Of a DNA stretch of 64,000 nucleotides, positions 8,420 through 17,195 are shown piece after piece. Position 1 is the stretch's first letter. Each line of letters begins with the position of its first letter. The notes beneath the pieces are model-generated. The model worked only from the letters and a program-made list of their open reading frames with translations, was not told where the DNA came from and did not search any database. Source of the DNA: Lysobacteraceae bacterium (GTDB lineage Bacteria; Pseudomonadota; Gammaproteobacteria; Xanthomonadales; Xanthomonadaceae). The stretch spans positions 1 through 64,000 of the forward strand of contig SCUI01000007.1 of assembly GCA_004297225.1 (NCBI GenBank). The letters run 5' to 3'. Made by a program: the position numbers and the translations under genes.

Positions 8420-9838
8420 ATGCGCCTTGCGCCACTGCCGCTCGCCCTGCTCGTCGCCCTCCTCGTCGCCCTGCCGGCCACCGCCGCCGAGCCGACGCGG
8501 ATCCCGGAAGCGGCACTGGATACCGCGGCACAGTTGCGCGACATCGCACTGGCCGACGACACCGGCTGGAAGATCGCCGAATCGCTGACCACCGAAGTGG
8601 GGCCGCGCATGGCCGGCAGCGACGCCGATGCCCGCGCGGTCGCGTGGGCGAAGGCGAAGTTCGCCGAGCTCGGCTTCGACAAGGTCTGGACCGAACCGGT
8701 GACCTTCCCCAAGTGGGAGCGCCGCGGCCAGCACGCCGAAGTCGTCGGCGCCCATGCACAGCCGCTGGTGGTGAGCGCACTGGGCGGCAGCGCCGGTGGC
8801 ACGATCGAGGCCGAAGTGGTGCGCTTCCCCGACCTGGAATCGCTGCAGGCGGCGGCACCGGGTTCGCTCGCCGGCAGGATCGCCTTCGTCGACTACCGCA
8901 TGGAACGCGCCCGGGACGGCCATGGTTACGGCAAGGGCTCGCGCGTGCGCGGAGCCGGGCCGTCGGCTGCGATCGAGGCCGGCGCGGCCGCCTTCCTGAT
9001 GCGCTCGGCGGGCACCGACAACCACCGCTTCGCGCACACCGGCATGACCCGCTACGCCGAGGGCCTCGACCCGATCCCGGCGGCCGCGCTGAGCAATCCC
9101 GACGCCGACCAGCTGGCGCGCCTGCTGGCGCTGGATCCGGCCACGCGCGTGAGGCTGGCGCTGGATTGCGGCTGGGACGGCGAATACACCTCGCAGAACG
9201 TGATCGGCGAAATCACCGGCAGCAGCCGCCCGGACGAAGTCGTGTTGATCGGCGGCCACCTGGATTCCTGGGATGAAGGCACGGGTGCGATCGACGACGC
9301 CGCCGGCATCGGCGTCTCGATGGCGGCCGCGCGCCTGGTCGCCGAGCTGCCGGTGCGCCCCGCCCGCAGCATCCGCGTGGTCGCCTTCGCCAACGAGGAA
9401 CAGGGCCTGCACGGCGGCTTCGCCTATGCCGGGGCGCATGCCGGCGAACTGGCGAAGCACACGATGGTCTCGGAAAGCGACTTCGGTGCCGGACGCATCT
9501 ACGGTTTCGACGCCGGCGTCGCGGACCACGCCGATGCCGCCATCGAGCAGATCGCCGCGGCGCTGGCGCCGCTGGGAATCGAATGGCGGCCCGGCGAAGG
9601 CTCACCGGAGTCCGACATCGGGCCGCTCGCCCGCGACGGCGCGGCGTGGGCCTGGCTGGGGCATGACGGCAGCGGGTACTTCGACCTGCACCACACGCCC
9701 GACGACACCCTGGACAAGATCGATCCGCAGGCGCTGGCGCAGAACGTGGCGGCCTACGCGGTGTTCACCTACCTGGCCGCGCAGGCGCAAGGCGACTTCG
9801 GCAGTTCGCCCGCGCGCGTGGTCAACGAAGGGCGCTGA
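8420..9838 (+). CDS. Secreted M28-family zinc aminopeptidase with PA domain
   Basis: 472 residues with a signal peptide (1-22, ending PATAA). A protease-associated domain occupies roughly residues 120-245. The M28 zinc site is visible: His280 and Asp282 in GGHLDSWD, bridging Asp293 in IDDAAG, the Glu-Glu pair 326-327 in FANEEQG, an Asp in SESDFGAG, and the last His in DLHHTPDDTLDKIDP. Family members are exported aminopeptidases or carboxypeptidases that trim peptides; this one resembles the plasma glutamate carboxypeptidase type. GGAG precedes the start. The 3' end overlaps the convergent methyltransferase gene by 17 bases. Confidence 0.92.
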   Translation: MRLAPLPLALLVALLVALPATAAEPTRIPEAALDTAAQLRDIALADDTGWKIAESLTTEVGPRMAGSDADARAVAWAKAKFAELGFDKVWTEPVTFPKWERRGQHAEVVGAHAQPLVVSALGGSAGGTIEAEVVRFPDLESLQAAAPGSLAGRIAFVDYRMERARDGHGYGKGSRVRGAGPSAAIEAGAAAFLMRSAGTDNHRFAHTGMTRYAEGLDPIPAAALSNPDADQLARLLALDPATRVRLALDCGWDGEYTSQNVIGEITGSSRPDEVVLIGGHLDSWDEGTGAIDDAAGIGVSMAAARLVAELPVRPARSIRVVAFANEEQGLHGGFAYAGAHAGELAKHTMVSESDFGAGRIYGFDAGVADHADAAIEQIAAALAPLGIEWRPGEGSPESDIGPLARDGAAWAWLGHDGSGYFDLHHTPDDTLDKIDPQALAQNVAAYAVFTYLAAQAQGDFGSSPARVVNEGR

Positions 9839-10556
9839 TCACCCAGACCGGTTGCGGCAGGCCCGCTTCCGGGTCCTGCACCGGCAGCGCCTCCGCCTCG
9901 CGGAAGCCGGCGTCGCGCAGCGCCTGCAACAACCCGAGTCCGAAGCGGTGCCAGCAGAGCACGCCGCCTCCCATCGGGTCGCCGTGGTATTCGGGCGGCT
10001 GCAAGTGCACCAGCCTGCCGTCCGCGTCCGTCCGCGCGAGGGTTTCGATGCCCTCGTGGCCGGGCATGAACGGGACGCACAGCAGCAGGCGTCCGCCTGG
10101 CCGCAGCACGCGCGCGAATTCGCGCAGCGCCGCGGCATAGTCCGGGACGTGCTCGAGCACGTCGAGGCTGGCGACCACGTCGAGCCGGGCATCGGCGAAG
10201 TGCAATGCGGTGACGTCCTGGTGGCGCACGCGTGCGAGGGCGCGATGCCGCCACAGCCAGGCCGACAGGCGCAGCCGGCGCCATGGCGAAGGTGCCCATT
10301 CGCTGCCCAGCAGCCCCGGCATGCGCCGGCGCAAGGCCACGTACAAGGTGCTTGCCTGTTCGGTCAGGTAGGTGCGTGCACGTTGCCGCGCGGGCATGTC
10401 CAGCAGCATCGCGGCCACCGCGCGCTGCCGCGCGATGCAGCCGCAGCGTGGGCAGCGCAATGTCTCGCGCAGCGAGCCGTCGTCCGGCACCACGCCCGTT
10501 TCGAACTGGACGAGCGCGCGGCACAGGACGCAGCGGCCCTCCACGGCTGCGTTCAC
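9822..10556 (-). CDS. Zinc-ribbon SAM-dependent methyltransferase-like protein
   Basis: 244 residues. The N-terminus has two CxxC pairs (Cys9/Cys12 and Cys35/Cys38, the second in RCPRCGC), a probable zinc ribbon. The rest resembles a Methyltransf_11 domain: HQDVTALHFADARLDVV, SLDVLEHVPDY and FARVLRPGGRLLLCVPF are motifs II to IV. A canonical glycine-rich motif I is not obvious; instead TYLTEQASTLY precedes the region, as in a subgroup of these proteins. The substrate is unknown. GTG at 10556 overlaps the stop of the RND permease gene as GTGA, so it is probably the third gene of that operon. Confidence 0.8.
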   Translation of the reverse strand: MNAAVEGRCVLCRALVQFETGVVPDDGSLRETLRCPRCGCIARQRAVAAMLLDMPARQRARTYLTEQASTLYVALRRRMPGLLGSEWAPSPWRRLRLSAWLWRHRALARVRHQDVTALHFADARLDVVASLDVLEHVPDYAAALREFARVLRPGGRLLLCVPFMPGHEGIETLARTDADGRLVHLQPPEYHGDPMGGGVLCWHRFGLGLLQALRDAGFREAEALPVQDPEAGLPQPVWVISALR

Positions 10557-13500
10557 GCCTCGCCTTGGACCGGCGGTGGCGCCCCGGCCTCGCGCGCCTC
10601 CTGCGCGCGGAGTTCGTGTTCCACGGCATGCGGCGAGCGCGTGTACGGCGCCAGCAGCGCATAGAACACCGGCACCACGAACAGCGACAACAGCGTGGAA
10701 AAGCCGACGCCGGAGATCACCACCACGCCGATCGTGGCGCGGCTGGCCGAACCCGGGCCGCCGGCGGCGACCAGCGGCACCGCGCCGACCATGGTCGCGA
10801 TCGAGGTCATCAGGATCGGGCGCAGGCGCACGCCGGCCGATTCGATGATCGCCTCGCGCACGCTGCGCCCGGCATCGCGCAACTGGTTGGCGAACTCGAC
10901 GATCAGGATGCCGTTCTTGGCCGCCAGGCCGACCAGCATGACGATGCCGATCTGCGAGAACAGGTTCAACGTACCGCCGGTGATCCACAAGCCCAGCAGC
11001 GCGCCGAGCACGCCCAGCGGCACCGTCAGCATGATCACCACCGGGTGGATGAAGCTTTCGAACTGTGCCGCGAGCACCAGGTACACCACCAGCAGCGCCA
11101 GCGCGAAGGTCAGCAGCACCGCCCCGCCGGCCTTCTGGTATTCCCGCGACTCGCCCTTCCAGTCCACCTGCGCGTAATCGGGCAACTGCCTGCCGACCAC
11201 GCCATTGAGGAACTCCAGCGCCTCGCCCATGGTGTAGCCAGGCGCCAGGCCGGCGCTGATGGTGATCGCGCGCAGGCGGTTGAAGCGGTTCAGGCTGCCG
11301 GCCTCGGCCAGTTCGCTCAGCGTCACCAAGTTCGACAGCGGCACCAGCTCGCCGTTGCCGGCGCGCACCTGGATCGCCGCCAGGTCGGCCGGCGCGGCGC
11401 GGCCTTCGCGTGCCGCCTGGACGATGACGTCGTATTCCTCGCCATCCTGGACGAAGGTGGTCACGCGGCGTCCGCCCATCATCGTTTCCAGCGCCTCGCC
11501 GATGTCGGTGACGCTGACGCCGAGGTCGGCCGCGCGCTGGCGGTCGATGTGCACGCGCATCTGCGGCCGCGTTTCCTTGTAATCCGAATCCACCGAGAAG
11601 AACCCCGGGTTCTGCTCCATGGCCTGCATCACCACGTCGCGCCAGCGCGCGATCTCGGCGTATTCGGGCCCGCCGAGCACCATCTGCACCGGCTGGCCGC
11701 GGCTGCCGACCAGGCCACCGCCCACGCGGGGCTGCGCGCTCACGCCCGGCAGCGCGCCCAGTTCGCCGCGCAGCGAATCGGCGACCTCGGCCGTGGTCTG
11801 CTCGCGCTGCGTCCAGTCCTGCAGGAAGACGATCACGTTGCCGGTGTGCATTTCCTCGCTGGCGCCCCAGCCCCCGGGCACGCGCGTGTTGTAGCGGCGG
11901 ATCGCGCCGCCCTCGCCCACCCGCTCGGCGAAGACCTTCTCGACCTGCCGCACCTGGCCGACGGTGTAGTCGAATCCGGCGCCTTCCGGGCCGATGATCG
12001 AGACGAAGAACGCGCCGCGGTCCTCGGCCGGCGCCAGTTCCGACGGCACCACCTTGAACAGCATGAAGCTGATGGCGGCGGCGGCGACCATCAGTCCGCC
12101 GACGAACCAGGCACTGCCCAGGCCCGCCGAGAGCAGCCGCCGGTAGCGCTCGGCAAGCCAGGCCAGGCCGGCGTTCATCCAGCGATGCACGCGGGTCGCC
12201 TTTTCCTCGGCGTGCGGGCGCAGCAGGCGCGAGGACATCATCGGCGTCAGCGTCAATGCGACGAAGGCTGACAGCGCCACCGCGCCGGCCAGCGCCACCG
12301 ACAGCTCGCGGAACAGGCGACCGGTGTTGCCCTCCATGAAGCCGACCGGCAGGAACACCGCGACCAGCACCGTGGTCGTCGCGATCACCGCGAACGCCAC
12401 CTGGCGGGTGCCGCGCACCGCCGCCAGCAGGCGCGGTTCGCCCATGTCGACGCGGCGCTGGATGTTCTCCAGCACCACGATGGCGTCGTCGACCACCAGG
12501 CCGATCGACAGCACCAGCGCCAACAGGGTCAGCAGGTTGATCGAGTAGCCGAACAGGTACAGGGGGATGAAGGCGGCCAGCAGGCACACGGGCACCGTCA
12601 GCGCCGGGATCATCGCCGCGCGGAAGCTGCCGAGGAACAGCCAGATCACCAGCAGCACCAGCGCGACCGCTTCGAGCAGCGTGGCGTAGACGCGTTCGAT
12701 CGAGGCCTCGATGAAGACGGTGTCGTCGAAGGCGACGAAGATGTCGGTGCCCTCGGGCAACGTCTTCTGGATCTCCACCGCCATCGCCCGCGCCGCGCGG
12801 GTCACGTCCAGCGCGTTGGCGGTCGAGGTCTTGATGATGCCCAGGCCGATGTTGGGCTGGCCGTTGCTGTGGTAATAGGCGCGGCGCTCGGCCGAGGCCA
12901 GCTCGACCTTCGCCACGTCGCCCAGGCGCACGACGTAGCCGTCGGCGCCCTCGCGCAAGGGGACCCGGGCGAAGTCGTCCGGGGTGGCGTAGTTGCGCTC
13001 CACGCGCAGGGTGAAGTCGCGGGTACCCGATTCGATGCGGCCGGCCGGCAGTTCGACGTTCTCGGCGCGCAGCGCCGACTCGACGTCGTTGGCGGTGATG
13101 CCGCGCGCCGCCATCGCGGCACTGTCCAGCCACACCCGCATCGCGTAGCGCTGGCGCCCGCCGATCCGCACCTGGGCCACGCCGTCCAGGCTGGACAGGC
13201 GGTCGACGATGTAGCGGTCGGCGTAGTCCGACAGCTCCAGCGTATCCATCGTGCTGGAGCTCATGTTGAGCCAGATGATGGTGTCGGAGTCGCTGTCGGC
13301 CTTTTCCACTTCAGGCGGATCGGCCTCGTCCGGCATGCGGTCGGCAACGCCGCTGATGGCGTCGCGGACGTCGTTCGCCGCCGCTTCGATCTCGCGGTTG
13401 AGGGTGAACTCGAGGGTCACCGAGGAGCGGCCGTTGACGCTGCGCGATTGCAGCGTCTCGATGCCCTCGATGCCCGACAGCGCATCCTCGAGCACCTGGG

Positions 13501-13690
13501 TGATGCGGGTTTCCACCACCGCGGCGGACGCGCCCGGATAACTGACGTCGACCGACACGATCGGCGGGTCGATCGCCGGCAGTTCGCGCAGCGTGAGCCG
13601 CGAGTACGCCATGACCCCGAGCACGATGAGCAGCAGGCTCATCACGGTGGCGAACACCGGGCGCTGGATCGAGACGTCGGAAAGCTTCAT
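10553..13690 (-). CDS. RND efflux permease, AcrB/HAE-1 type
   Basis: 1045 residues, the usual size for a trimeric inner-membrane RND drug/proton antiporter. It begins MKLSDVSIQRPVFATVMSLL (TM1) and has two large periplasmic loops. The proton relay is intact: the Asp-Asp pair in LSIGLVVDDAIVVLENI (TM4) and the lysine in GLAAKNGILIVEFANQ (TM10). Substrates are probably hydrophobic compounds; none can be named. It lies three bases downstream of the adaptor gene and overlaps the methyltransferase gene. No outer-membrane channel gene is adjacent, so it would use a TolC-type protein encoded elsewhere. Confidence 0.95.
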   Translation of the reverse strand: MKLSDVSIQRPVFATVMSLLLIVLGVMAYSRLTLRELPAIDPPIVSVDVSYPGASAAVVETRITQVLEDALSGIEGIETLQSRSVNGRSSVTLEFTLNREIEAAANDVRDAISGVADRMPDEADPPEVEKADSDSDTIIWLNMSSSTMDTLELSDYADRYIVDRLSSLDGVAQVRIGGRQRYAMRVWLDSAAMAARGITANDVESALRAENVELPAGRIESGTRDFTLRVERNYATPDDFARVPLREGADGYVVRLGDVAKVELASAERRAYYHSNGQPNIGLGIIKTSTANALDVTRAARAMAVEIQKTLPEGTDIFVAFDDTVFIEASIERVYATLLEAVALVLLVIWLFLGSFRAAMIPALTVPVCLLAAFIPLYLFGYSINLLTLLALVLSIGLVVDDAIVVLENIQRRVDMGEPRLLAAVRGTRQVAFAVIATTTVLVAVFLPVGFMEGNTGRLFRELSVALAGAVALSAFVALTLTPMMSSRLLRPHAEEKATRVHRWMNAGLAWLAERYRRLLSAGLGSAWFVGGLMVAAAAISFMLFKVVPSELAPAEDRGAFFVSIIGPEGAGFDYTVGQVRQVEKVFAERVGEGGAIRRYNTRVPGGWGASEEMHTGNVIVFLQDWTQREQTTAEVADSLRGELGALPGVSAQPRVGGGLVGSRGQPVQMVLGGPEYAEIARWRDVVMQAMEQNPGFFSVDSDYKETRPQMRVHIDRQRAADLGVSVTDIGEALETMMGGRRVTTFVQDGEEYDVIVQAAREGRAAPADLAAIQVRAGNGELVPLSNLVTLSELAEAGSLNRFNRLRAITISAGLAPGYTMGEALEFLNGVVGRQLPDYAQVDWKGESREYQKAGGAVLLTFALALLVVYLVLAAQFESFIHPVVIMLTVPLGVLGALLGLWITGGTLNLFSQIGIVMLVGLAAKNGILIVEFANQLRDAGRSVREAIIESAGVRLRPILMTSIATMVGAVPLVAAGGPGSASRATIGVVVISGVGFSTLLSLFVVPVFYALLAPYTRSPHAVEHELRAQEAREAGAPPPVQGEA

Positions 13691-13693
13691 GGC

Positions 13694-14755
13694 TCAGCCC
13701 TGCGCGGCGGGGGCGTCGACCACCCTGGCGCCAGGGCGCAGCTTGCCGGTGCCGTCGACCACGATCCGGTCGCCCGCCTCCAGGCCCCGCACCACTTCCG
13801 CCTGGCCGTCGTGGCGACTGCCGATGGCGACCCTGGCCTGCTCGACGGTGGCATCGCTCTTCACCCGCCACACGAACGTGGTCTGGCCGATCTGGACGAT
13901 GGCGATTTCCGGGACCAGCAACGCCTTGCGCGTCGGCTGGCGCACCTGCACGTCCACCAGCATGCCCGGGCGCAGCAGGCGGTCCTGGTTCGGGAAGGAG
14001 GCGCGCACCGTGACCGAGCGCGTGCCGGGATCGACGCGGGCATCCACGGTTTCCACGGTGCCGTCGAAGGCGCGACCCGGCCAGGCACTGACGCGGCCGG
14101 ACACCTGCTGGCCGGCGGCGATCCGCGACAGCGCCGTTTCCGGCATCGGGAAGTCGACGAACATGCGCGACAGGTCGTCGAACGTGGCGATGGGCGTGCC
14201 GGGAGTCACCAGCGCCCCGGGGCTCACCTGGCGGATGCCGAGCGTGCCGGCGAACGGCGCGCGGATCACGCGCTCGCCAAGTTGCGCGCGCACCTGCGCC
14301 ACCCGGGCGCGTGCCGCGTCGCGCGCGGCGCGCTGGTTGTCGAGTTGCGCGCGCGCGACCAGCTGTTGCTCGGCCAGCCCGGCCTGGCGCTGGTACAACT
14401 GCTCTGCCTCGGTCGCTGCGGCCTGCGCCTCGGCGAGGGCCGCCTGCTGCTGCTGTCCCGAAAGCGTGATCAGCACCGCGCCACGGCCGACCTCGTCGCC
14501 GCTATCGAAATGCACGCGCTGCACGATCTCGCTGACCTTGGCGGTCACCGTGATCGATTCGCGCGCGCGCGCGGTGCCGATCGCCTGCAGGCTGTCGTTG
14601 AAGGGTTGTTCCCGCACCACCGTGGTGGTGACCGCGGTGGCCGCCTCGCCGCCGGGCTTCGACGCACCGCCATCGCCGCCGCAGGCGGCCAGTGCGAGCA
14701 GCGCCAGCGTCGCGATGGCGAGGCGCATTGGAGGGCGTGGGAATCGGGCGGGCAT
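13694..14755 (-). CDS. RND efflux periplasmic adaptor (membrane fusion protein)
   Basis: About 353 residues and a probable lipoprotein: the signal ends LALLALAAC with the lipobox Cys about 22 residues in. The order is that of an AcrA/MexA-type adaptor: a barrel-sandwich half containing VHFDSGDEVGRGAVLITL, an alpha-helical hairpin rich in Ala, Gln and Glu (about 100-165), the second lipoyl half IRAPFAGTLGIRQVSPG, then beta-barrel and membrane-proximal domains. It links the downstream permease to an outer-membrane channel. Start uncertain: ATGs at 14770, 14755 and 14728 all precede the signal and none has a clear Shine-Dalgarno. Confidence 0.9.
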   Translation of the reverse strand: MPARFPRPPMRLAIATLALLALAACGGDGGASKPGGEAATAVTTTVVREQPFNDSLQAIGTARARESITVTAKVSEIVQRVHFDSGDEVGRGAVLITLSGQQQQAALAEAQAAATEAEQLYQRQAGLAEQQLVARAQLDNQRAARDAARARVAQVRAQLGERVIRAPFAGTLGIRQVSPGALVTPGTPIATFDDLSRMFVDFPMPETALSRIAAGQQVSGRVSAWPGRAFDGTVETVDARVDPGTRSVTVRASFPNQDRLLRPGMLVDVQVRQPTRKALLVPEIAIVQIGQTTFVWRVKSDATVEQARVAIGSRHDGQAEVVRGLEAGDRIVVDGTGKLRPGARVVDAPAAQG

Positions 14756-14900
14756 GGCGTCTGGCGGCATCGTGCGGGGGCGGGCGAAAACAACGCAGTC
14801 TAGCCTCCGCGGCCGCCGCCTGCCCCCTGCCGTTGGACCCGCTGCGTGGCGGTCAACCAACGCCGCCTTCGCGCGTTGTCGCGCTGCCCCGCCCGGCGGC

Positions 14901-15446
14901 TCAGGCCGCGAGCACGCCATCCTCGCCGCCGTGCGGATCGAGCCGGCTGAGGCAGATGGCGAGGATGCGGCCGTGCATGCGCCGCGGGTGGTCGAAGGAC
15001 TGCAGCACCAGCGCGGCGACGCTGAGCATCGCCACCAGGTTGGACACCGGCACCTCGCCGAGGCTGGCGAGCATGCTTGGCGCCAGCGCGACCGACGCGG
15101 TGAGCACCACGGACGCAACCACGTACGCGCGGATGGCGCTCCAGGCGCTCTGGTCGCTGCCTTGTCCGCCGTGCGCGGGCCGGCGATACGGCAGGTCCAT
15201 GATCCGCCCGAGCCGCCGTGCGACGCGGATCTCGCGGCGCGTCGCCAGCAGCTTGCAACCGAACGCGAGCAGCGTCGCCAGCATCGCCGCCTGCGGCAGC
15301 CATGCGGGCATGCCCGCGCGTGGCAGGGTCACCAGCACGCAGGCAGCGAAGAACAGCAGCAGTCCGACGCGATGGAGGCGGGTGGCACGGTCGACGGTGG
15401 CCTGGAGCCGGTCGACGCTGGCGAGGGTGATGCGGCCGGATTTCAT
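14901..15446 (-). CDS. Unknown membrane protein with four hydrophobic segments
   Basis: 181 residues. An N-terminal amphipathic stretch (1-30) precedes paired hydrophobic helices around 31-75 (VGLLLFFAACVLVTLP, AAMLATLLAFGCKLLA), then a basic linker with RREIRVARRLGRIMDLPYRR, and two more helices around 115-160 (AYVVASVVLTASVALAPSML, VSNLVAMLSVAALVL). The tail ends SRLDPHGGEDGVLAA. It is downstream of the aldolase gene on the same strand with a stem-loop between. I recognise no family and infer only an integral inner-membrane location. Confidence 0.65.
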   Translation of the reverse strand: MKSGRITLASVDRLQATVDRATRLHRVGLLLFFAACVLVTLPRAGMPAWLPQAAMLATLLAFGCKLLATRREIRVARRLGRIMDLPYRRPAHGGQGSDQSAWSAIRAYVVASVVLTASVALAPSMLASLGEVPVSNLVAMLSVAALVLQSFDHPRRMHGRILAICLSRLDPHGGEDGVLAA

Positions 15447-15460
15447 CGGAGCGGGCAAGC

Positions 15461-15486
15461 GGGACGGAAAACATGATTTTCCGCCC
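15461..15486 (-). terminator. Stem-loop between aldolase and membrane protein genes
   Basis: GGGACGGAAAA (15461-15471) pairs with TTTTCCGCCC (15477-15486) around a five-base loop, with one bulged base. It lies after the aldolase stop in the direction of transcription. There is no clean U-run after it, although the stem itself ends in four A-U pairs. It could be a weak terminator or an mRNA 3'-end stabiliser. Confidence 0.4.
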
Positions 15487-15548
15487 ACGGCCCGGGCCGG
15501 GTCCAGCCTTTCGTCACACTTCCTTCACCGCCGGTTTGGCTGGCGCGC

Positions 15549-16559
15549 TCAGCCTGCGCGCGACCACTGCCCGAGCGCGGCGAGTCCGTTGTCGCGCGCG
15601 CGCTCCAGCACCATCGCCTGGGCCTTGGCGACATTGGCGTGGATGTCGCCCGACCAGATCTTCAGCGCCGCCGACTGCATCGCGCGGCCGTAGCTGAAGC
15701 TCAGCGGCCACGGGTTCGGGCCGAGCCGGTTCATCGCGTCCAGGTGCGCGGTAGCGTCCTCGTCGGACTGGCCGCCGGACAGGAACACGATGCCCGGCAG
15801 GATCGCCGGCACCGAGGACTTCAGGCACATCAGGGTCGACTCGGCCACTTCCTCGACGCTGGCCTGCTCGCCGCAGTCCTTGCCCGGGACGACCATCGAC
15901 GCCTTCAGGATGGTGCCCTCAAGCATCACGTTCTGGTTGAACAGGGCGTCGAACAGCGAGCGCAGCACCACTTCGGTGACCTCGAAGCAGGTCTCGATGT
16001 CGTGGTCGCCGTCCATGATGACTTCCGGCTCGACCATCGGCACCAGGCCCTGCTCCTGGCACAGCGCGGCGTAGCGCGCCAGCGCATGACTGTTGGCCTC
16101 GATGCAGGTGCCCGACGGGATGTCCTCGCCGATGTTGATCACCGCGCGCCACTTGGCGAAGCGCGCGCCCAGGCCGTAGTACTCCTTCAGCCGGTCGCGC
16201 AGCCCGTCCAGGCCCTCGGTGACCACTTCGCCGGGGAAGCCGGCGAGCGGATGGGTGCCCTTGTCGACCTTGATGCCGGGGATGATGCCGTTGTCGCGCA
16301 TCACCTTCGCGAACGGCACGCCGCCCCGGGTCGACTGGCGCAGGGTCTCGTCGAACAGGATCGCGCCGGAAATGTGCTCGCCCAGGCCGGGCGTGGTCAG
16401 CAGCATTTCCCGGTAGGCGCGACGGTTCTCCTCCGAATTCTCCACGCCCACGCCGGCGAAGCGCTTGGCGATGGTGCCGGTGGATTCGTCGATGGCAATG
16501 ATGCCCTTGCCCGGCGCGACCATCGCGCGGGCGGTCTCGGCAAGCTGTTCGATGCTCAT
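15549..16559 (-). CDS. Fructose-bisphosphate aldolase, class I
   Basis: 336 residues of the animal-type class I aldolase family, which reversibly cleaves fructose 1,6-bisphosphate through a lysine Schiff base. Seen: MVAPGKGIIAIDESTGTIAKRF at the N-terminus, GIIPGIKVDKGTHPLAG, FAKWRAVI, VEPEVIMDGDHDIETCFEVT, LEGTILKASMVVPG carrying the Schiff-base lysine, and FLSGGQSDEDATAHLDAMN. It is the last glycolytic gene of the gap-pgk-pyk run on the minus strand, 42 bases after the TonB-C-like gene. Class I aldolases of this type are common in Xanthomonadaceae. Confidence 0.95.
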   Translation of the reverse strand: MSIEQLAETARAMVAPGKGIIAIDESTGTIAKRFAGVGVENSEENRRAYREMLLTTPGLGEHISGAILFDETLRQSTRGGVPFAKVMRDNGIIPGIKVDKGTHPLAGFPGEVVTEGLDGLRDRLKEYYGLGARFAKWRAVINIGEDIPSGTCIEANSHALARYAALCQEQGLVPMVEPEVIMDGDHDIETCFEVTEVVLRSLFDALFNQNVMLEGTILKASMVVPGKDCGEQASVEEVAESTLMCLKSSVPAILPGIVFLSGGQSDEDATAHLDAMNRLGPNPWPLSFSYGRAMQSAALKIWSGDIHANVAKAQAMVLERARDNGLAALGQWSRAG

Positions 16560-16601
16560 GGCGTCCCGGGGAACTGGAAGGAATCCGCGGGATTATAGCC
16601 G

Positions 16602-17195
16602 CTAGGGCCGGCTGGTGGCCTTGCGCATCATCTCCTTGCGGAACGCTGCGCGCTCGGCCTGGTGCAGGCGATCGAGCTCGGGCTTCAGCGGATCGACCCG
16701 CGTTTTCCCGAGTTCATCCAGGCGAGCGGCAAGGTCGGCGAGGCGGCAGTGCGCGTTCACCGCCGCACCGCCGGGCTCGTGCCCGCCCTCGAAGCCCAGG
16801 GTCGCGACCGTGAACGTCGGTTCCGGGGTCACCCCGGGTCGCGGCTGGAACCGCCACTGCGACACGGCGTCCGCGCCGGCCTGGGCGAACGCGCCCCAGA
16901 ATCCCTCGACCGGCTCGCTCGCGCCCGATTCGCTGTTCCACTGCTGCAACACCCGGAAGCCCGAGGTACTCCCGTCGGGCTCGATCCGGTAACCGAGCGC
17001 GATGCACGCATTGGCGCCGCGCGCGGCGAGGTGCGGGGGATACACCGGGCCCGGCAGGCTGGCGCCTTCGGCCAGCATCCAGCGGTCGCCGATGGTGCCC
17101 TCGTTCGCGATCCGGTCGGCGCCCGCGCCGGCGGCCTGCGCCGCCGCCATGCCGGTTGCGCCGGCAAGCATCATCGCCAGCAATGCCCTGTTCAT
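16602..17195 (-). CDS. Secreted TonB-C-like protein of unknown function
   Basis: 197 residues with a signal peptide (1-20, ATGMAAAQA). Residues about 45-135 resemble a TonB C-terminal fold: PGPVYPPHLAARGANACIALGYRI, PDGSTSGFRVLQQW and DAVSQWRFQPRPG match the P-x-YP, gain-of-function strand and W-x-F positions of energy-transducer TonB domains. No transmembrane anchor follows the signal, so it would be free in the periplasm. The C-terminal 55 residues are charged and helical. Its ATG overlaps the pyk stop (ATGA), so it is translationally coupled inside the glycolytic operon, between pyk and aldolase. Role unknown. Confidence 0.75.
   Translation of the reverse strand: MNRALLAMMLAGATGMAAAQAAGAGADRIANEGTIGDRWMLAEGASLPGPVYPPHLAARGANACIALGYRIEPDGSTSGFRVLQQWNSESGASEPVEGFWGAFAQAGADAVSQWRFQPRPGVTPEPTFTVATLGFEGGHEPGGAAVNAHCRLADLAARLDELGKTRVDPLKPELDRLHQAERAAFRKEMMRKATSRP

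Noticed and set aside
10232-12271. Long plus-strand open frame opposite the RND permease
   Set aside because: Antisense shadow of a clear RND gene in high-GC DNA; His/Arg/Ala-rich translation without any domain or ribosome site.
14756-14900. Possible small gene between the RND adaptor gene and the membrane protein gene
   Set aside because: Only 145 bases, no start with a ribosome site and no recognisable peptide.
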